64,000 nucleotides of DNA from CAVUAA01 sp963739345 (GTDB lineage Bacteria > Chlamydiota > Chlamydiia > Chlamydiales > JAFEGQ01): NCBI GenBank assembly GCA_963739345.1, contig CAVUAA010000002.1, positions 310,001 to 374,000 on the forward strand, read 5' to 3'. The number at the start of each line of letters is the position of its first letter. The stretch's first letter is position 1. Below are positions 42,673 through 50,717 of this stretch, one piece after another. The notes under the pieces are model-generated. The model was not told the DNA's origin, did not search any database, and worked only from the letters and a program-made list of their open reading frames with translations. The position numbers and the translations under genes are program-made.

Positions 42673-43614
42673 TTAGCCAGCTTTTTTCAGATCGGCGGTC
42701 AATGTCTCTTGGATGCCAGCTGTCATCTGATTGATAAAGCTCTCCTCTGAAAATAGCTTTGCTTTTTCGGAGGCTAGATAGCGCTTCGCGGCGGTCAGAT
42801 AGGGGGCCGGGTCGAGGGTGAGGAGGTGTTCGTAGAGGGCTTGATCCGAGGGGAACTGAGTGCGGTCGATGAAGCAATCAGCCGGTACGTACTCGGTGAT
42901 ATTAGGTGCGCCCCAGTAGATGGGGACCGAGCCAGCGCAGAAGCAGTCGAGAATCTTTTCGGTGACGTAGCCGGGCATGCTGTGGCCATTCTCATAGGCG
43001 ATAGTAAAGCGGAAGTTAGAGAGAGTAGCCAGCTTGTCGTCGACAGGGCCGCCATAGTTACGATAGCCCAGATGCTCCCAGCCAGTTCCGTAAAAGGTGA
43101 AATCAGCCTCAGGTTGATCTTCGAAAAACTCGATGAGGCGGCGGCGGTGGGTGTAGAGTTCTTGTGGATGGGAAGAGGCCTTGTTGCCCACAACCATGGT
43201 GAGAAAGCGATGCTGGGAGTTTGGAGAGCGGCTTTTGAGTGGGTTAGGGAATAGAAGCTTTTGAAATTTGGGCCCGTGGAGGTCATCGCGGAGGGTGTAG
43301 ATGCGGGAAAAGCGGTCGTAACAGGCGGCGGTGTGCTGGTAGGGGATGTATGTGGGGGGCTCGGTCTGAATGAGGTGGTGGGTGGCTGGAGAGCGGTTGC
43401 GGAGGAAGTCGAGCGTCTCAGCAGTGGGCATGATGTCATTGAAGATGACGAGGGGGGCGTCTTGAGGGATTCTCCTAAGGGGAGAGCATTTGAGGCGGTA
43501 GGGCTTTACCTGGTCACGGATGGTGGCCCAAGAGGACCATTTTTGGAAAAAAGGCTCTCGGTGGGTGTGACCGGGGAGAAGGGTGATGTAGGCGGTGGGG
43601 GGCTGCTTGAACAT
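42673..43614 (-). CDS. GT10 alpha-1,3/4-fucosyltransferase
   Basis: 313 aa from ATG 43614; the frame runs on upstream over the recA start but only as a shadow. C-terminal GT10 signature FRFTIAYENGHSMPG and YVTEKILDCFCAGSVPIYWG, with GAPNITEYVPADCFIDRTQF, is a textbook match to bacterial alpha-1,3-fucosyltransferases such as Helicobacter FutA. These enzymes transfer fucose from GDP-fucose to N-acetylglucosamine in surface glycans, giving Lewis-type structures. There are no heptad repeats at the C-terminus. It is oriented away from recA, with which it shares a 55-base gap. With the GT11 enzyme on the other side of recA it suggests a fucosylated surface glycan. Confidence 0.88.
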   Translation of the reverse strand: MFKQPPTAYITLLPGHTHREPFFQKWSSWATIRDQVKPYRLKCSPLRRIPQDAPLVIFNDIMPTAETLDFLRNRSPATHHLIQTEPPTYIPYQHTAACYDRFSRIYTLRDDLHGPKFQKLLFPNPLKSRSPNSQHRFLTMVVGNKASSHPQELYTHRRRLIEFFEDQPEADFTFYGTGWEHLGYRNYGGPVDDKLATLSNFRFTIAYENGHSMPGYVTEKILDCFCAGSVPIYWGAPNITEYVPADCFIDRTQFPSDQALYEHLLTLDPAPYLTAAKRYLASEKAKLFSEESFINQMTAGIQETLTADLKKAG

Positions 43615-43669
43615 GTTGACTACTATAGGGTGAAAGGGGGATTCTAGCAGAAACCACAGAGGGAGGTCA

Positions 43670-44728
43670 ATGATGGGAAGAGAAAGCGAGTCAGCTCGAA
43701 AAAAGGCGTTAGAAGCGGCAGTTGCACATATCCATAAACAGTTTGGTGAAGGGGCGATCATGAGCCTCGGCAAGCAGTCCGCCGGCCGCGAGGTAGAGGT
43801 GATCTCGACCGGAGCAATCTCTCTCGACATTGCATTGGGAATTGGCGGAGTGCCACGTGGAAGGATTGTAGAGATTTATGGGCCTGAGTCGTCGGGAAAG
43901 TCGACGCTGGCAACCCACATTGTGGCCAATGCGCAGAAGAATGGGGGCTTGGCGGCCTACATCGATGCGGAGCACGCCCTCGATCCGAGTTATGCGACGA
44001 AAATCGGGGTGAATATCGATGACCTTTTGATCTCACAGCCCGACAGCGGAGAGGAGGCGCTCCAGATCACGGAGGTGCTCGCCCGCTCGAATGCGGTCGA
44101 TGTGATTGTGATCGACTCGGTGGCAGCACTGGTTCCCAAGAGTGAGCTAGATGGGGAAATTGGTGACTCGTTCGTCGGTCTTCACGCGCGGCTGATGTCG
44201 CAGGCGCTTCGGAAGCTGACCGCAGCGGTTTCGAGGAGCAACACCTGTGTGATCTTCATCAACCAGATCCGTGAGAAAATTGGGGTGATGTTTGGGAGTC
44301 CAGAGACCACGACGGGTGGCCGGGCGCTTAAGTTCTACTCGTCGATCCGTCTCGACATTCGCCGGATTGGGAGCATCAAGGGAACGACAGCCGATGCCAA
44401 TATCTTGGGAAACAGGGTGAAGGTGAAGGTGGCCAAGAACAAGATGGCTCCTCCGTTTAGGATCGCCGAGTTTGATATTCTGTTCAACGAAGGAATCTCA
44501 AAAGCGGGATCGCTGATCGACATGGCCGTTGAGTTTGAGGTGATCGATAAGAAAGGGGCGTGGTTCAGCTACAAAGGGGGACGACTCGGCCAAGGGCGCG
44601 AAGCGGTCCGTGAGGAGCTGCGCAACAACCAGGAGCTCTTCGATCAGATTGATGCGGAAGTTCGTGCGAAGAATCCACTTCTGGCCACGAAAGAGACGCC
44701 GAAACAAGAGGCTCCAGCTCCGGCGTGA
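43670..44728 (+). CDS. recA: Recombinase RecA
   Basis: 352 aa (ATG 43670 or, with better spacing from GGAGG, ATG 43673). Walker A GPESSGKST (71-79), Walker B VIVIDSVAALVP, the L1 region GDSFVGLHARLMSQALRKL, and FINQIREKIGVMFGSPETTT with the L2 loop, are all intact. RecA forms the filament on single-stranded DNA that drives strand exchange and the SOS response. The C-terminus is short and less acidic than in E. coli. Its stop overlaps the GTG start of the GT11 gene (GTGA), so a glycosyltransferase has become coupled to recA, an unusual neighbour. Confidence 0.98.
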   Translation: MMGRESESARKKALEAAVAHIHKQFGEGAIMSLGKQSAGREVEVISTGAISLDIALGIGGVPRGRIVEIYGPESSGKSTLATHIVANAQKNGGLAAYIDAEHALDPSYATKIGVNIDDLLISQPDSGEEALQITEVLARSNAVDVIVIDSVAALVPKSELDGEIGDSFVGLHARLMSQALRKLTAAVSRSNTCVIFINQIREKIGVMFGSPETTTGGRALKFYSSIRLDIRRIGSIKGTTADANILGNRVKVKVAKNKMAPPFRIAEFDILFNEGISKAGSLIDMAVEFEVIDKKGAWFSYKGGRLGQGREAVREELRNNQELFDQIDAEVRAKNPLLATKETPKQEAPAPA

Positions 44729-45504
44729 TCATCGTCAAAATCCATGGGGGGCTGGGCAACCAGCTCTTCCAGTATGCATTTGGGCGTGCGCGCTCCATCC
44801 GGGAGGAGAAAAAACTCCTCCTCGACATTCGCTGGTATCGCAAAGGTGATCGGGTCCTTGGACTCGATCATTTTTGCATCACCGGCGGCCGCCGTTCGTG
44901 GTGGCACTGGAGAGAAGAAGAGCCCCTTTCCGGCTACTGGCAAAGCGAAAACTATTTCGCCGATCAGGCCGATTTGATTCGGCAGGAGCTACAACCAAAA
45001 GTGGCAGTTACCGGCTGCGAGCCGATGGAGCGGCGTGAGTCGGTCAGTCTTCATGTGAGGCGGGGCGACTATGTCCAGCACAAGACGCGTGCGCCGGTTC
45101 ATGGCGTCAACCTCGATCACTACTACAAGCGTGCTGTGGACCTGATGCAGGAGCGGTTGGCCAATCCCCACTTCTTTGTCTTTAGCGATGAGCCGGAGTG
45201 GGTGAGAGAGAATCTATCTCTTGATGCGCCCATGACTGTGATGGAGGCGGGGGCGCCACATGAGGATCTCATTCGAATGAGCAGCTGCCGGCATCACATC
45301 ATGGCAAACAGCTCATTTAGTTGGTGGGGGGCGTGGCTTAATCCGGGCAGTGAGAAGACTGTCACAGCGCCCGATCAGTGGTTCAATGTGCCAGGGCACG
45401 ACACGAGCGATCTCCTTCCAGAAGGCTGGATCAAATTGAGCTGTAGCGAGGAAAAGCGCGAATCAGCTTGTCACTCGCCTGTTGCTCAGCTAGGCGCACT
45501 CTAA
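44725..45504 (+). CDS. GT11 alpha-1,2-fucosyltransferase
   Basis: 259 aa from GTG 44725, overlapping the recA stop. GT11 marks: KIHGGLGNQLFQYAFGRA at the N-terminus, SVSLHVRRGDYVQ (GDP-fucose binding), FFVFSDEPEWVRENL, and ANSSFSWWGAWLNP. GT11 enzymes transfer fucose to galactose in an alpha-1,2 linkage on O-antigen-like glycans; some members are galactosyl- or other hexosyltransferases, so the exact sugar is not certain. The last 74 bases overlap the 3' end of the convergent GT2 gene. Probably cytoplasmic or loosely membrane-bound. Confidence 0.88.
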   Translation: MIIVKIHGGLGNQLFQYAFGRARSIREEKKLLLDIRWYRKGDRVLGLDHFCITGGRRSWWHWREEEPLSGYWQSENYFADQADLIRQELQPKVAVTGCEPMERRESVSLHVRRGDYVQHKTRAPVHGVNLDHYYKRAVDLMQERLANPHFFVFSDEPEWVRENLSLDAPMTVMEAGAPHEDLIRMSSCRHHIMANSSFSWWGAWLNPGSEKTVTAPDQWFNVPGHDTSDLLPEGWIKLSCSEEKRESACHSPVAQLGAL

Positions 45505-46168
45505 AGTCGCTGATCGGATTGGCGTCATTATAGATATAGAGCACTTCGGGGATGAACCGGAAGCGGGGGCCGGCCATCTCGGCGATGGGGAACATGGTGG
45601 CCAGATCGCCTGCTGTGCGAAAATAGTCTCCTGTACGGGGATCGCGCAGGTCTTTGTCCTCAATCTGCCTCCAGAGTAGGTACTTGTAGGTGCGGAGGTG
45701 GGAGAAAAGCCACGATTTCTTTCTGTAGTGGAGCTTGCGGGTGGTTTTGGACTTGGGAAGGCGGCAGTGGCCGATGGTGCCGGCCCGGTAGTTGAGATAT
45801 TGGCCGTAGGTGAAGAGGGCGTCTGAGGAGGAGTAGACGTCGTCTAGTTTTTGCAATACCCACTCGTTGGCGAGCCAGTCATCGCCATCAACCACAATGA
45901 TCACATCGTCGTCGGTGCACTTGTGAGCGGCGGTGCCGTCAATGAGGCCGGCGAGGGGGCCGCCGTTTTCTTCGCGGGTGTGGTGGATCCAATTGTTGCG
46001 ATCGCAGAAATCTTTGATGACTGCTTTGTGTTGATCATCCGTTGAGGCGTCGTCGACGACGGCAACGTCGAAGTGGGGGTAGTCCTGCGACTCGATAGAG
46101 CGGAGGGTCCGCTCTATCCATGGGTAGCTGTTGTAGGAGGGGACGACGATTTTGAAGTGGGTGGTCAT
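45431..46168 (-). CDS. GT2 family glycosyltransferase
   Basis: 245 aa from ATG 46168, chosen because FKIVVPSYNSYPWIERTL begins there; the frame stays open upstream only as a shadow of ispA. Shows the GT-A fold: SIESQDYPHFDVAVVDDAST and VIIVVDGDDWLAN, the D-x-D that binds metal and nucleotide sugar. Followed by W-rich TRKLHYRKKSWLFSHLRTYK and DLATMFPIAEMAG, as in capsule or LPS glycosyltransferases. The start overlaps the ispA stop by 4 bases (ATGA). The donor and acceptor sugars cannot be read from sequence. Confidence 0.85.
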   Translation of the reverse strand: MTTHFKIVVPSYNSYPWIERTLRSIESQDYPHFDVAVVDDASTDDQHKAVIKDFCDRNNWIHHTREENGGPLAGLIDGTAAHKCTDDDVIIVVDGDDWLANEWVLQKLDDVYSSSDALFTYGQYLNYRAGTIGHCRLPKSKTTRKLHYRKKSWLFSHLRTYKYLLWRQIEDKDLRDPRTGDYFRTAGDLATMFPIAEMAGPRFRFIPEVLYIYNDANPISDFRVRLAEQQASDKLIRAFPRYSSI

Positions 46169-47001
46169 GGGATGGAGGCGAAGGTTTGAGCGATGGTTTG
46201 GAGGTGAGTGTCGTCGATGGGGAGGGTGCCCAAAGTTTGCTGGAGGGCGCCGAGCTCCTCTTGGTAGCGGGCCATGGCGGCGTCGGGGCCCATGAGGAGG
46301 ACGGTGTTCATCTGGGAGTCGTTGGCTCTGTCTTGTTCGAGGTCCTCGAAGTCGTCGGCCATCTGAAAGACGAGGCCAAGGTGTTGAGACATCTTCTTGA
46401 CGCGGGGGAGGAGGGTGGGGTCGCCGCCGCCAAAGAGCCAGCCGAGGACAAATGAGGTCTCGAAGAGGGCGCCTGTCTTGCGGGCGATGGTGTCGAAGAC
46501 GTTGGCTTCTGTGAGGGCGGAGGGGTGGAGGTCTTGAAATTGGCCTCCTGTGAGCCCTGAGAGGCCCATGTTGGTCGAGACGTTCTCTACGGCCAGCCTG
46601 CACATCTTATCACCGTGGAGGGGCATCAGGAGGGCGTTATAGGCAAGCTGCTCATAGGCGGCGGCAATGAGGCCGTAGCTGGCGAGAAAAGCGGTCTCCT
46701 CATTGAACGCACGATGGGTAGAGGGACGGCCGCGGCGCATGTCGTCGTTGTCCATGCAGGGAAGGTCGTCGGCGATGAGGGAGGAGGTGTGGAGGTATTC
46801 TACGCAAAGGGCTGCAGGGCCAACGTCGAGGCCGTTGCCGAGGGCGTCGGCCATCATGAGGACGAGGGCAGGACGGAGCCGCTTGCCTGGACTGTTGAGG
46901 GCGTATTTCACCGCCTGGTGGAGGGGGGTGTTCTCCGACATGAGACTCAGCTCGGCAGTGAGAATCGCCTCGAACCGTTCTTTATAGGGTGTGAGAGGCA
47001 A
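46165..47001 (-). CDS. ispA: Polyprenyl (geranyl/farnesyl) diphosphate synthase
   Basis: 278 aa from TTG 47001, which has GAGGAG 7 bases upstream and gives the expected N-terminus PLTPYKERFEAIL. Motifs in order: NSPGKRLRPALVLM, first Asp-rich motif DDLPCMDNDD (chain-length and Mg binding), GGQFQDL, KTGALFETSF, and second motif FQMADDFEDLEQD. The second Asp-rich motif reads DDFED rather than the usual DDILD. The enzyme condenses IPP with allylic diphosphates for quinones and undecaprenyl carrier. It overlaps the GlmU-like gene by 20 bases, an order I recall from Chlamydia (CT628-CT629). Confidence 0.92.
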   Translation of the reverse strand: MPLTPYKERFEAILTAELSLMSENTPLHQAVKYALNSPGKRLRPALVLMMADALGNGLDVGPAALCVEYLHTSSLIADDLPCMDNDDMRRGRPSTHRAFNEETAFLASYGLIAAAYEQLAYNALLMPLHGDKMCRLAVENVSTNMGLSGLTGGQFQDLHPSALTEANVFDTIARKTGALFETSFVLGWLFGGGDPTLLPRVKKMSQHLGLVFQMADDFEDLEQDRANDSQMNTVLLMGPDAAMARYQEELGALQQTLGTLPIDDTHLQTIAQTFASIP

Positions 47002-47689
47002 GAGTATTCTCCTCGATGAAGCCGTTAAAGGAAGTGCAGGGAAGGGCGCGGGAGTGCTTGGGCATGAGTGTGCCTGGACCAGGAACGGCGTTGCAGCCGA
47101 TTTGGGCGTCGTCACCGAGGATGAGGCCCAGCTTGCGGCGGCCGGTCTCGATTTTCTGGTCGCCCAGTCGCAAGAGGATGGGGCGTTCGTCAAAACGGAG
47201 ATTGGCGCACTTGACCCCGGCTCCAAGGTTGGTGTTGTTGCCGAGGATGGAGTCACCCACGTAGGCGAAGTGGGCCGCCTTAGCGCCGTCGAGGAAGATG
47301 GCGTTCTTAGTCTCGGTGTCGTGGCCAATGACGCAGTTGTCGCCGGTGATGGTGTTGCCGCGAATGTAGGCGCCATGCCGGATGGTGCAATTTCTTCCGA
47401 TGATGCAGGGCCCTTTGATGTAGGCGCCTGGTTCGACAACGGTTCCCTCTCCGATGGAGATGAGGTGGGCGTCGATTAGGTGGGCGCCGTCGGCGATCTG
47501 GCCGTCGATCTGTCCAAGGGGTTGCGCTGCAAGGTAGGGGGCGATCTTGTCTAGCGCCTCCCAAACCCTCTCGCAGCCTGTGAAAAGCTCCCGGTGGGCG
47601 AAATTGGTAAGATCGAAAAAGTGGTTGGGCTTAAGCAGGGTGTCCATCGTTGCGAAGATGTTACACTTTAGAGAATAATACTTCATCAT
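46982..47689 (-). CDS. GlmU-like left-handed beta-helix nucleotidyl/acyltransferase-type protein
   Basis: About 235 aa from ATG 47689 (or ATG 47647); upstream frame is discarded because it runs through the DnaA-box-like array. Residues from about 60 carry hexapeptide repeats: GTVVEPGAYIKGPCIIGRNC, IRHGAYIRGNTITGDNCVIG, AHFAYVGDSILGNNTNLGAG. This is the acyltransferase half of GlmU, with no N-terminal pyrophosphorylase domain. The chlamydial homologue (CT629) is usually annotated GlmU-like. It could acetylate an amino sugar for peptidoglycan or LPS. The C-terminal segment PKHSRALPCTSFNGF is unlike E. coli GlmU. Confidence 0.8.
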   Translation of the reverse strand: MMKYYSLKCNIFATMDTLLKPNHFFDLTNFAHRELFTGCERVWEALDKIAPYLAAQPLGQIDGQIADGAHLIDAHLISIGEGTVVEPGAYIKGPCIIGRNCTIRHGAYIRGNTITGDNCVIGHDTETKNAIFLDGAKAAHFAYVGDSILGNNTNLGAGVKCANLRFDERPILLRLGDQKIETGRRKLGLILGDDAQIGCNAVPGPGTLMPKHSRALPCTSFNGFIEENTLASHTL

Positions 47690-47744
47690 CTTAAGAGGCG
47701 GTGGAAATGTTGATAGCGCTCTCGGAGGCTCCCCTAAAAAACAC

Positions 47745-47866
47745 TGTTGATAAGTTGTTGACAATTTGTCGACAAGTGCCCGGTTATCGACGTAAACCCT
47801 CTTATACACAGGGTTGTAGACAGGAATTGACAAGCTGTCGACGGGGTTATAGACAGGCTTTCCACA
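47745..47866. promoter_or_regulatory. Array of nine DnaA-box-like 9-mers
   Basis: Within 122 bases between the divergent GlmU-like gene and mutL: TTGTTGACA 47755, TTGTCGACA 47766, TTATCGACG 47784, TTATACACA 47802, TTGTAGACA 47814, CTGTCGACG 47835, TTATAGACA 47847 and CTTTCCACA 47858 on the plus strand, and TTATCAACA on the minus strand at 47745-47753. TTATACACA is a perfect match to the DnaA consensus TTWTNCACA; the rest differ at one to three positions. Steps between sites are 11, 18, 18, 12, 21, 12 and 11 bases. Candidate replication origin, DnaA-titration or DnaA-regulated promoter site. Confidence 0.5.
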
Positions 47867-47882
47867 ATGGAGGGGTGTTTCA

Positions 47883-49535
47883 GTGAAGATTAAAGTATTA
47901 AGCGAGCAGGCGATCAATCAGATCGCAGCGGGTGAGGTGGTGGAGAACGCCAGCTCGGTGGTGAAGGAGCTTGTTGAGAACGCCCTTGACGCCGGAGCGA
48001 CCGAGATCGATGTCCAAATCAAGGCAGGTGGGCGGCAGCTGATTAGAGTCGCTGACAACGGTTCGGGAATGGGGCGGGACGACGCCCTTTTATCGCTCGA
48101 GCGGCATGCGACGTCGAAAATTTCTAATGTGGACGACCTAGCCTCTGTGCGGACGATGGGGTTTCGTGGGGAGGCGGTTCCGTCTATTGCTGCGGTTTCG
48201 AAATTTCGCCTCCTTACATCGACTGGTGAGGTGGGAACGGAGATCTCCATTGAGGGGGGAAAGATTCTTAAAGTGATTGATGGTGCGCGGCCTCGGGGAA
48301 CAACGATCGAGGTGCGCAGTCTGTTTTACAATGTGCCGGTGAGACAGCAGTTTCAGAAGTCGGTGGCCCACGATGTGGGGGAGGTGAACCGGGTGATGAC
48401 TCTGATTGCTCTGGCTAATCCGGAGGTCCGTTTTACATTTCGCAATGGGGAGGTGGAGGTGTTCTCGACGCTGGCTGACGAGGGGCTGCCGCGGCGGGTG
48501 GGGTCGCTCCTTGGCGAGGAGATTGCCAAGGGGATGGAGCGAGTGGCATTTGAGCACGAGGGGAGTGCGGTGCGCGGTCTCGTCGGCCAGCCCCATCTCT
48601 CCCGTCCTACCCGCAAGGGGCAATATCTGTTCATCAACGGCCGGCCGGTGGTCTCCCGCTTCGTCTCGGATGCGGTGTTGGCCGCCTACAGCACTCGTCT
48701 TGCTCCTGGGCGCCATCCAGTTTTCGTCCTCCATCTCGATCTTCCCGGAGAGTGCGTTGATGTGAACGTCCATCCGCAGAAACGGGAGGTGCGTCTGCGA
48801 GAGGGGGAGAGGATTCAACGACTACTCGACAAGGGTGTGGTGGAGGCGCTGCGTGGGGAGGTAACCGTCACGGCTCTGCCCCCTCCACCCCCACCGATGC
48901 GCCTGCGGGAGCGGCAGGAGATCTACACCATCGATCTTCCTGAAGAGGAGCCCGAGCCAGAACCGCGTTTGGTGGAGCTTCCGGTTCAGGTAATGGGGCT
49001 GTGTGAGGGGTATATCTTGATCGACCAGGCGACGGTGCCACAGAAAATTGCTGCCCAATTAAAGCTGGCCGGACGGGGCCTTCTCCTCGTTGATGGCCGG
49101 GCGGCTCGCGCTCGCGTTCTCTATGAGCGGATGAAAACGCAACTCGCCTCGGAACAGCGTTCGGCACAGGCGCTTCTTGTCCCCGAGACCATCGATCTAC
49201 TTCCTGAGGAAGCTGATCTTCTCTCTACGCGGCTAGAAGAGCTGGGCCGGATCGGCATTGAGATCCGCCCTTTTGGGGGCCGCACCTTCGTTGTTGATGC
49301 TCTCCCGCCAAGCATGGAGCCGGGCGACCTACCTGATTTACTGGCCGGCTTGCGTGAGGAGGGCGATGTAGCGATTGCCGCCTCTCGGGCGGCGGGTCGC
49401 GCTCCCACCCACATTGCCGAAGCGGTCGCCCTCATTCGAGCCTTGTGGCAGTGTGAAGTGATCGATCGCTGCCCCCGCGGCCGCTCTGTGACCACCGTTT
49501 TGGGGCTTGATCAGCTGAAAAAGCGCTTTTTGTAA
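47883..49535 (+). CDS. mutL: DNA mismatch repair protein MutL
   Basis: 550 aa from GTG 47883. The GHKL ATPase is complete: motif I AAGEVVENASSVVKELVENA (Glu for catalysis, Asn for Mg), motif II VADNGSGMG, motif III TMGFRGEAVPSIAAVS, then the transducer domain with HLDLPGECVDVNVHPQKREV. A proline-rich linker (PPPPPPMRLRERQ) leads to the C-terminal dimerisation domain. The endonuclease DQHA(x)2E(x)4E motif is not seen; the corresponding place reads DQATVPQKIAAQ, so this appears to be the non-nuclease form. MutL links MutS mismatch recognition to strand excision. A hairpin follows the stop. Confidence 0.95.
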   Translation: MKIKVLSEQAINQIAAGEVVENASSVVKELVENALDAGATEIDVQIKAGGRQLIRVADNGSGMGRDDALLSLERHATSKISNVDDLASVRTMGFRGEAVPSIAAVSKFRLLTSTGEVGTEISIEGGKILKVIDGARPRGTTIEVRSLFYNVPVRQQFQKSVAHDVGEVNRVMTLIALANPEVRFTFRNGEVEVFSTLADEGLPRRVGSLLGEEIAKGMERVAFEHEGSAVRGLVGQPHLSRPTRKGQYLFINGRPVVSRFVSDAVLAAYSTRLAPGRHPVFVLHLDLPGECVDVNVHPQKREVRLREGERIQRLLDKGVVEALRGEVTVTALPPPPPPMRLRERQEIYTIDLPEEEPEPEPRLVELPVQVMGLCEGYILIDQATVPQKIAAQLKLAGRGLLLVDGRAARARVLYERMKTQLASEQRSAQALLVPETIDLLPEEADLLSTRLEELGRIGIEIRPFGGRTFVVDALPPSMEPGDLPDLLAGLREEGDVAIAASRAAGRAPTHIAEAVALIRALWQCEVIDRCPRGRSVTTVLGLDQLKKRFL

Positions 49536-49537
49536 CG

Positions 49538-49562
49538 TTTTTGGAGTTGCAAACTCCAAAAA
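49538..49562. promoter_or_regulatory. Perfect palindrome before the DUF4143 ATPase gene (operator or terminator)
   Basis: TTTTTGGAGTT (49538-49548), loop GCA, AACTCCAAAAA (49552-49562). It lies 2 bases after the mutL stop and 18 before the next ATG. Its half-site GGAGTT recurs at the ATG itself (ATGGAGTTATG). Position suggests either a bidirectional terminator or an operator bound by the downstream protein. From memory, similar TGGAGTT/AACTCCA palindromes precede many AAA/DUF4143 genes. Confidence 0.55.
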
Positions 49563-49580
49563 GGCTGCTAAAATGGAGTT

Positions 49581-50717
49581 ATGTTCGCCAGAATGCTCCA
49601 ATTTCCAGATGACAAGAGTTTTTTTCTCCTTGGCCCAAGAGGGACGGGGAAGACTACCTGGGTGCGTGCTCAGTTCCCGAAGGCTGTCTATATTGATCTT
49701 CTCGATATGGATACCTATGCGCTTCTTTTGGCCAAACCGCACCGGTTGGAGGAGTTTATCCCAGTCGGTCACACGGAATGGGTCGTCATCGATGAGGTGC
49801 AAAAGGTGCCCGAGCTGCTGAATGAGGTGCACCGCCTGATCGAGGGCCGCCGATTGCGTTTTGTGCTGACCGGGTCGAGTGCGCGCAGCTTGCGGCGTAA
49901 GGGGGTCAATCTTCTAGCTGGGCGGGCGCTTGTTCGTCACATGTATCCGTTTACGGCGGTAGAGCTTGGGGAGACGTTTGATTTGTCAGTCTCGGTGCAG
50001 AACGGGCATCTTCCTTCGGTCTACACGGAGAGTCGTCCGCAAGAGTATTTGCGAGCCTATGTGCAAACCTATCTCCGAGAGGAGGTGTTGCAGGAGGGGC
50101 TGACGCGCAATATCGGCGCGTTCACTCGATTTCTTGAAACGGCAAGCTTCTCGCAAGGGTCTGTTCTCAACGTTTCACACGTAGCCCGCGAGTGCTCACT
50201 CAACCGGAAGACTGTGGAGGCCTATTTTGATCTGGCCGACGACTTGTTGCTTTCAGTCCGGCTTCCCGTTTTTTCAAAACGGGCCAAGCGGAAGGTGGTG
50301 GGCCACCCGAAGTTCTATTTTTTCGACGCTGGGGTCTACCGGTCGTTGCGACCGCGCGGACCAGTGGATACGGTTGAGGAGGGGGACGGGGCGGCGCTCG
50401 AGTCTCTGATTCTTCAGGAGTTGCGGGCAACAAACGACAATCTTGGACTGGAATACAACATCAGCTTCTGGCGGACAAAAAATGGCTTAGAGGTGGACTT
50501 CGTCCTTTATGGTCCGAATGGCTTTCACGCGTTTGAGGTGAAACGGTCGAAGTCGCTACATCCAGCCGATTTTCGGGGGCTCAAGGCGTTTGGCGAAGAG
50601 TATCCAGAGGCCACTCTCACGTTGCTTTACGGTGGAGAGAGGGAGATGTCAAAGGGGCCGATCCGTGTGCTCTCAATCGCCCAGGCGCTGAAGAACCTTC
50701 CGGAGGTGATCGGATGA
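49581..50717 (+). CDS. AAA-type ATPase with DUF4143 domain
   Basis: 378 aa. N-terminal P-loop LLGPRGTGKTTWV (about 16-28), Walker B WVVIDEVQKVPELL, sensor FVLTGSSARSLRR. Then the winged-helix-like region VARECSLNRKTVEAYFDLAD and a C-terminal DUF4143 nuclease-like fold with FWRTKNGLEVDFVL and AFEVKRSK, resembling the E/D-x-K core of restriction-type nucleases. These single-gene ATPases are very common and mobile in bacteria, and their biological role is not settled. It lies between mutL and pepP, which are adjacent or nearly so in Chlamydia, so it looks inserted. It overlaps pepP by 4 bases. Confidence 0.88.
   Translation: MFARMLQFPDDKSFFLLGPRGTGKTTWVRAQFPKAVYIDLLDMDTYALLLAKPHRLEEFIPVGHTEWVVIDEVQKVPELLNEVHRLIEGRRLRFVLTGSSARSLRRKGVNLLAGRALVRHMYPFTAVELGETFDLSVSVQNGHLPSVYTESRPQEYLRAYVQTYLREEVLQEGLTRNIGAFTRFLETASFSQGSVLNVSHVARECSLNRKTVEAYFDLADDLLLSVRLPVFSKRAKRKVVGHPKFYFFDAGVYRSLRPRGPVDTVEEGDGAALESLILQELRATNDNLGLEYNISFWRTKNGLEVDFVLYGPNGFHAFEVKRSKSLHPADFRGLKAFGEEYPEATLTLLYGGEREMSKGPIRVLSIAQALKNLPEVIG

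Noticed and set aside
47745..47866. Firm call of the chromosomal replication origin
   Set aside because: Only one site matches the DnaA consensus perfectly, no clear AT-rich unwinding region is adjacent, and genome-wide skew cannot be seen from one window.
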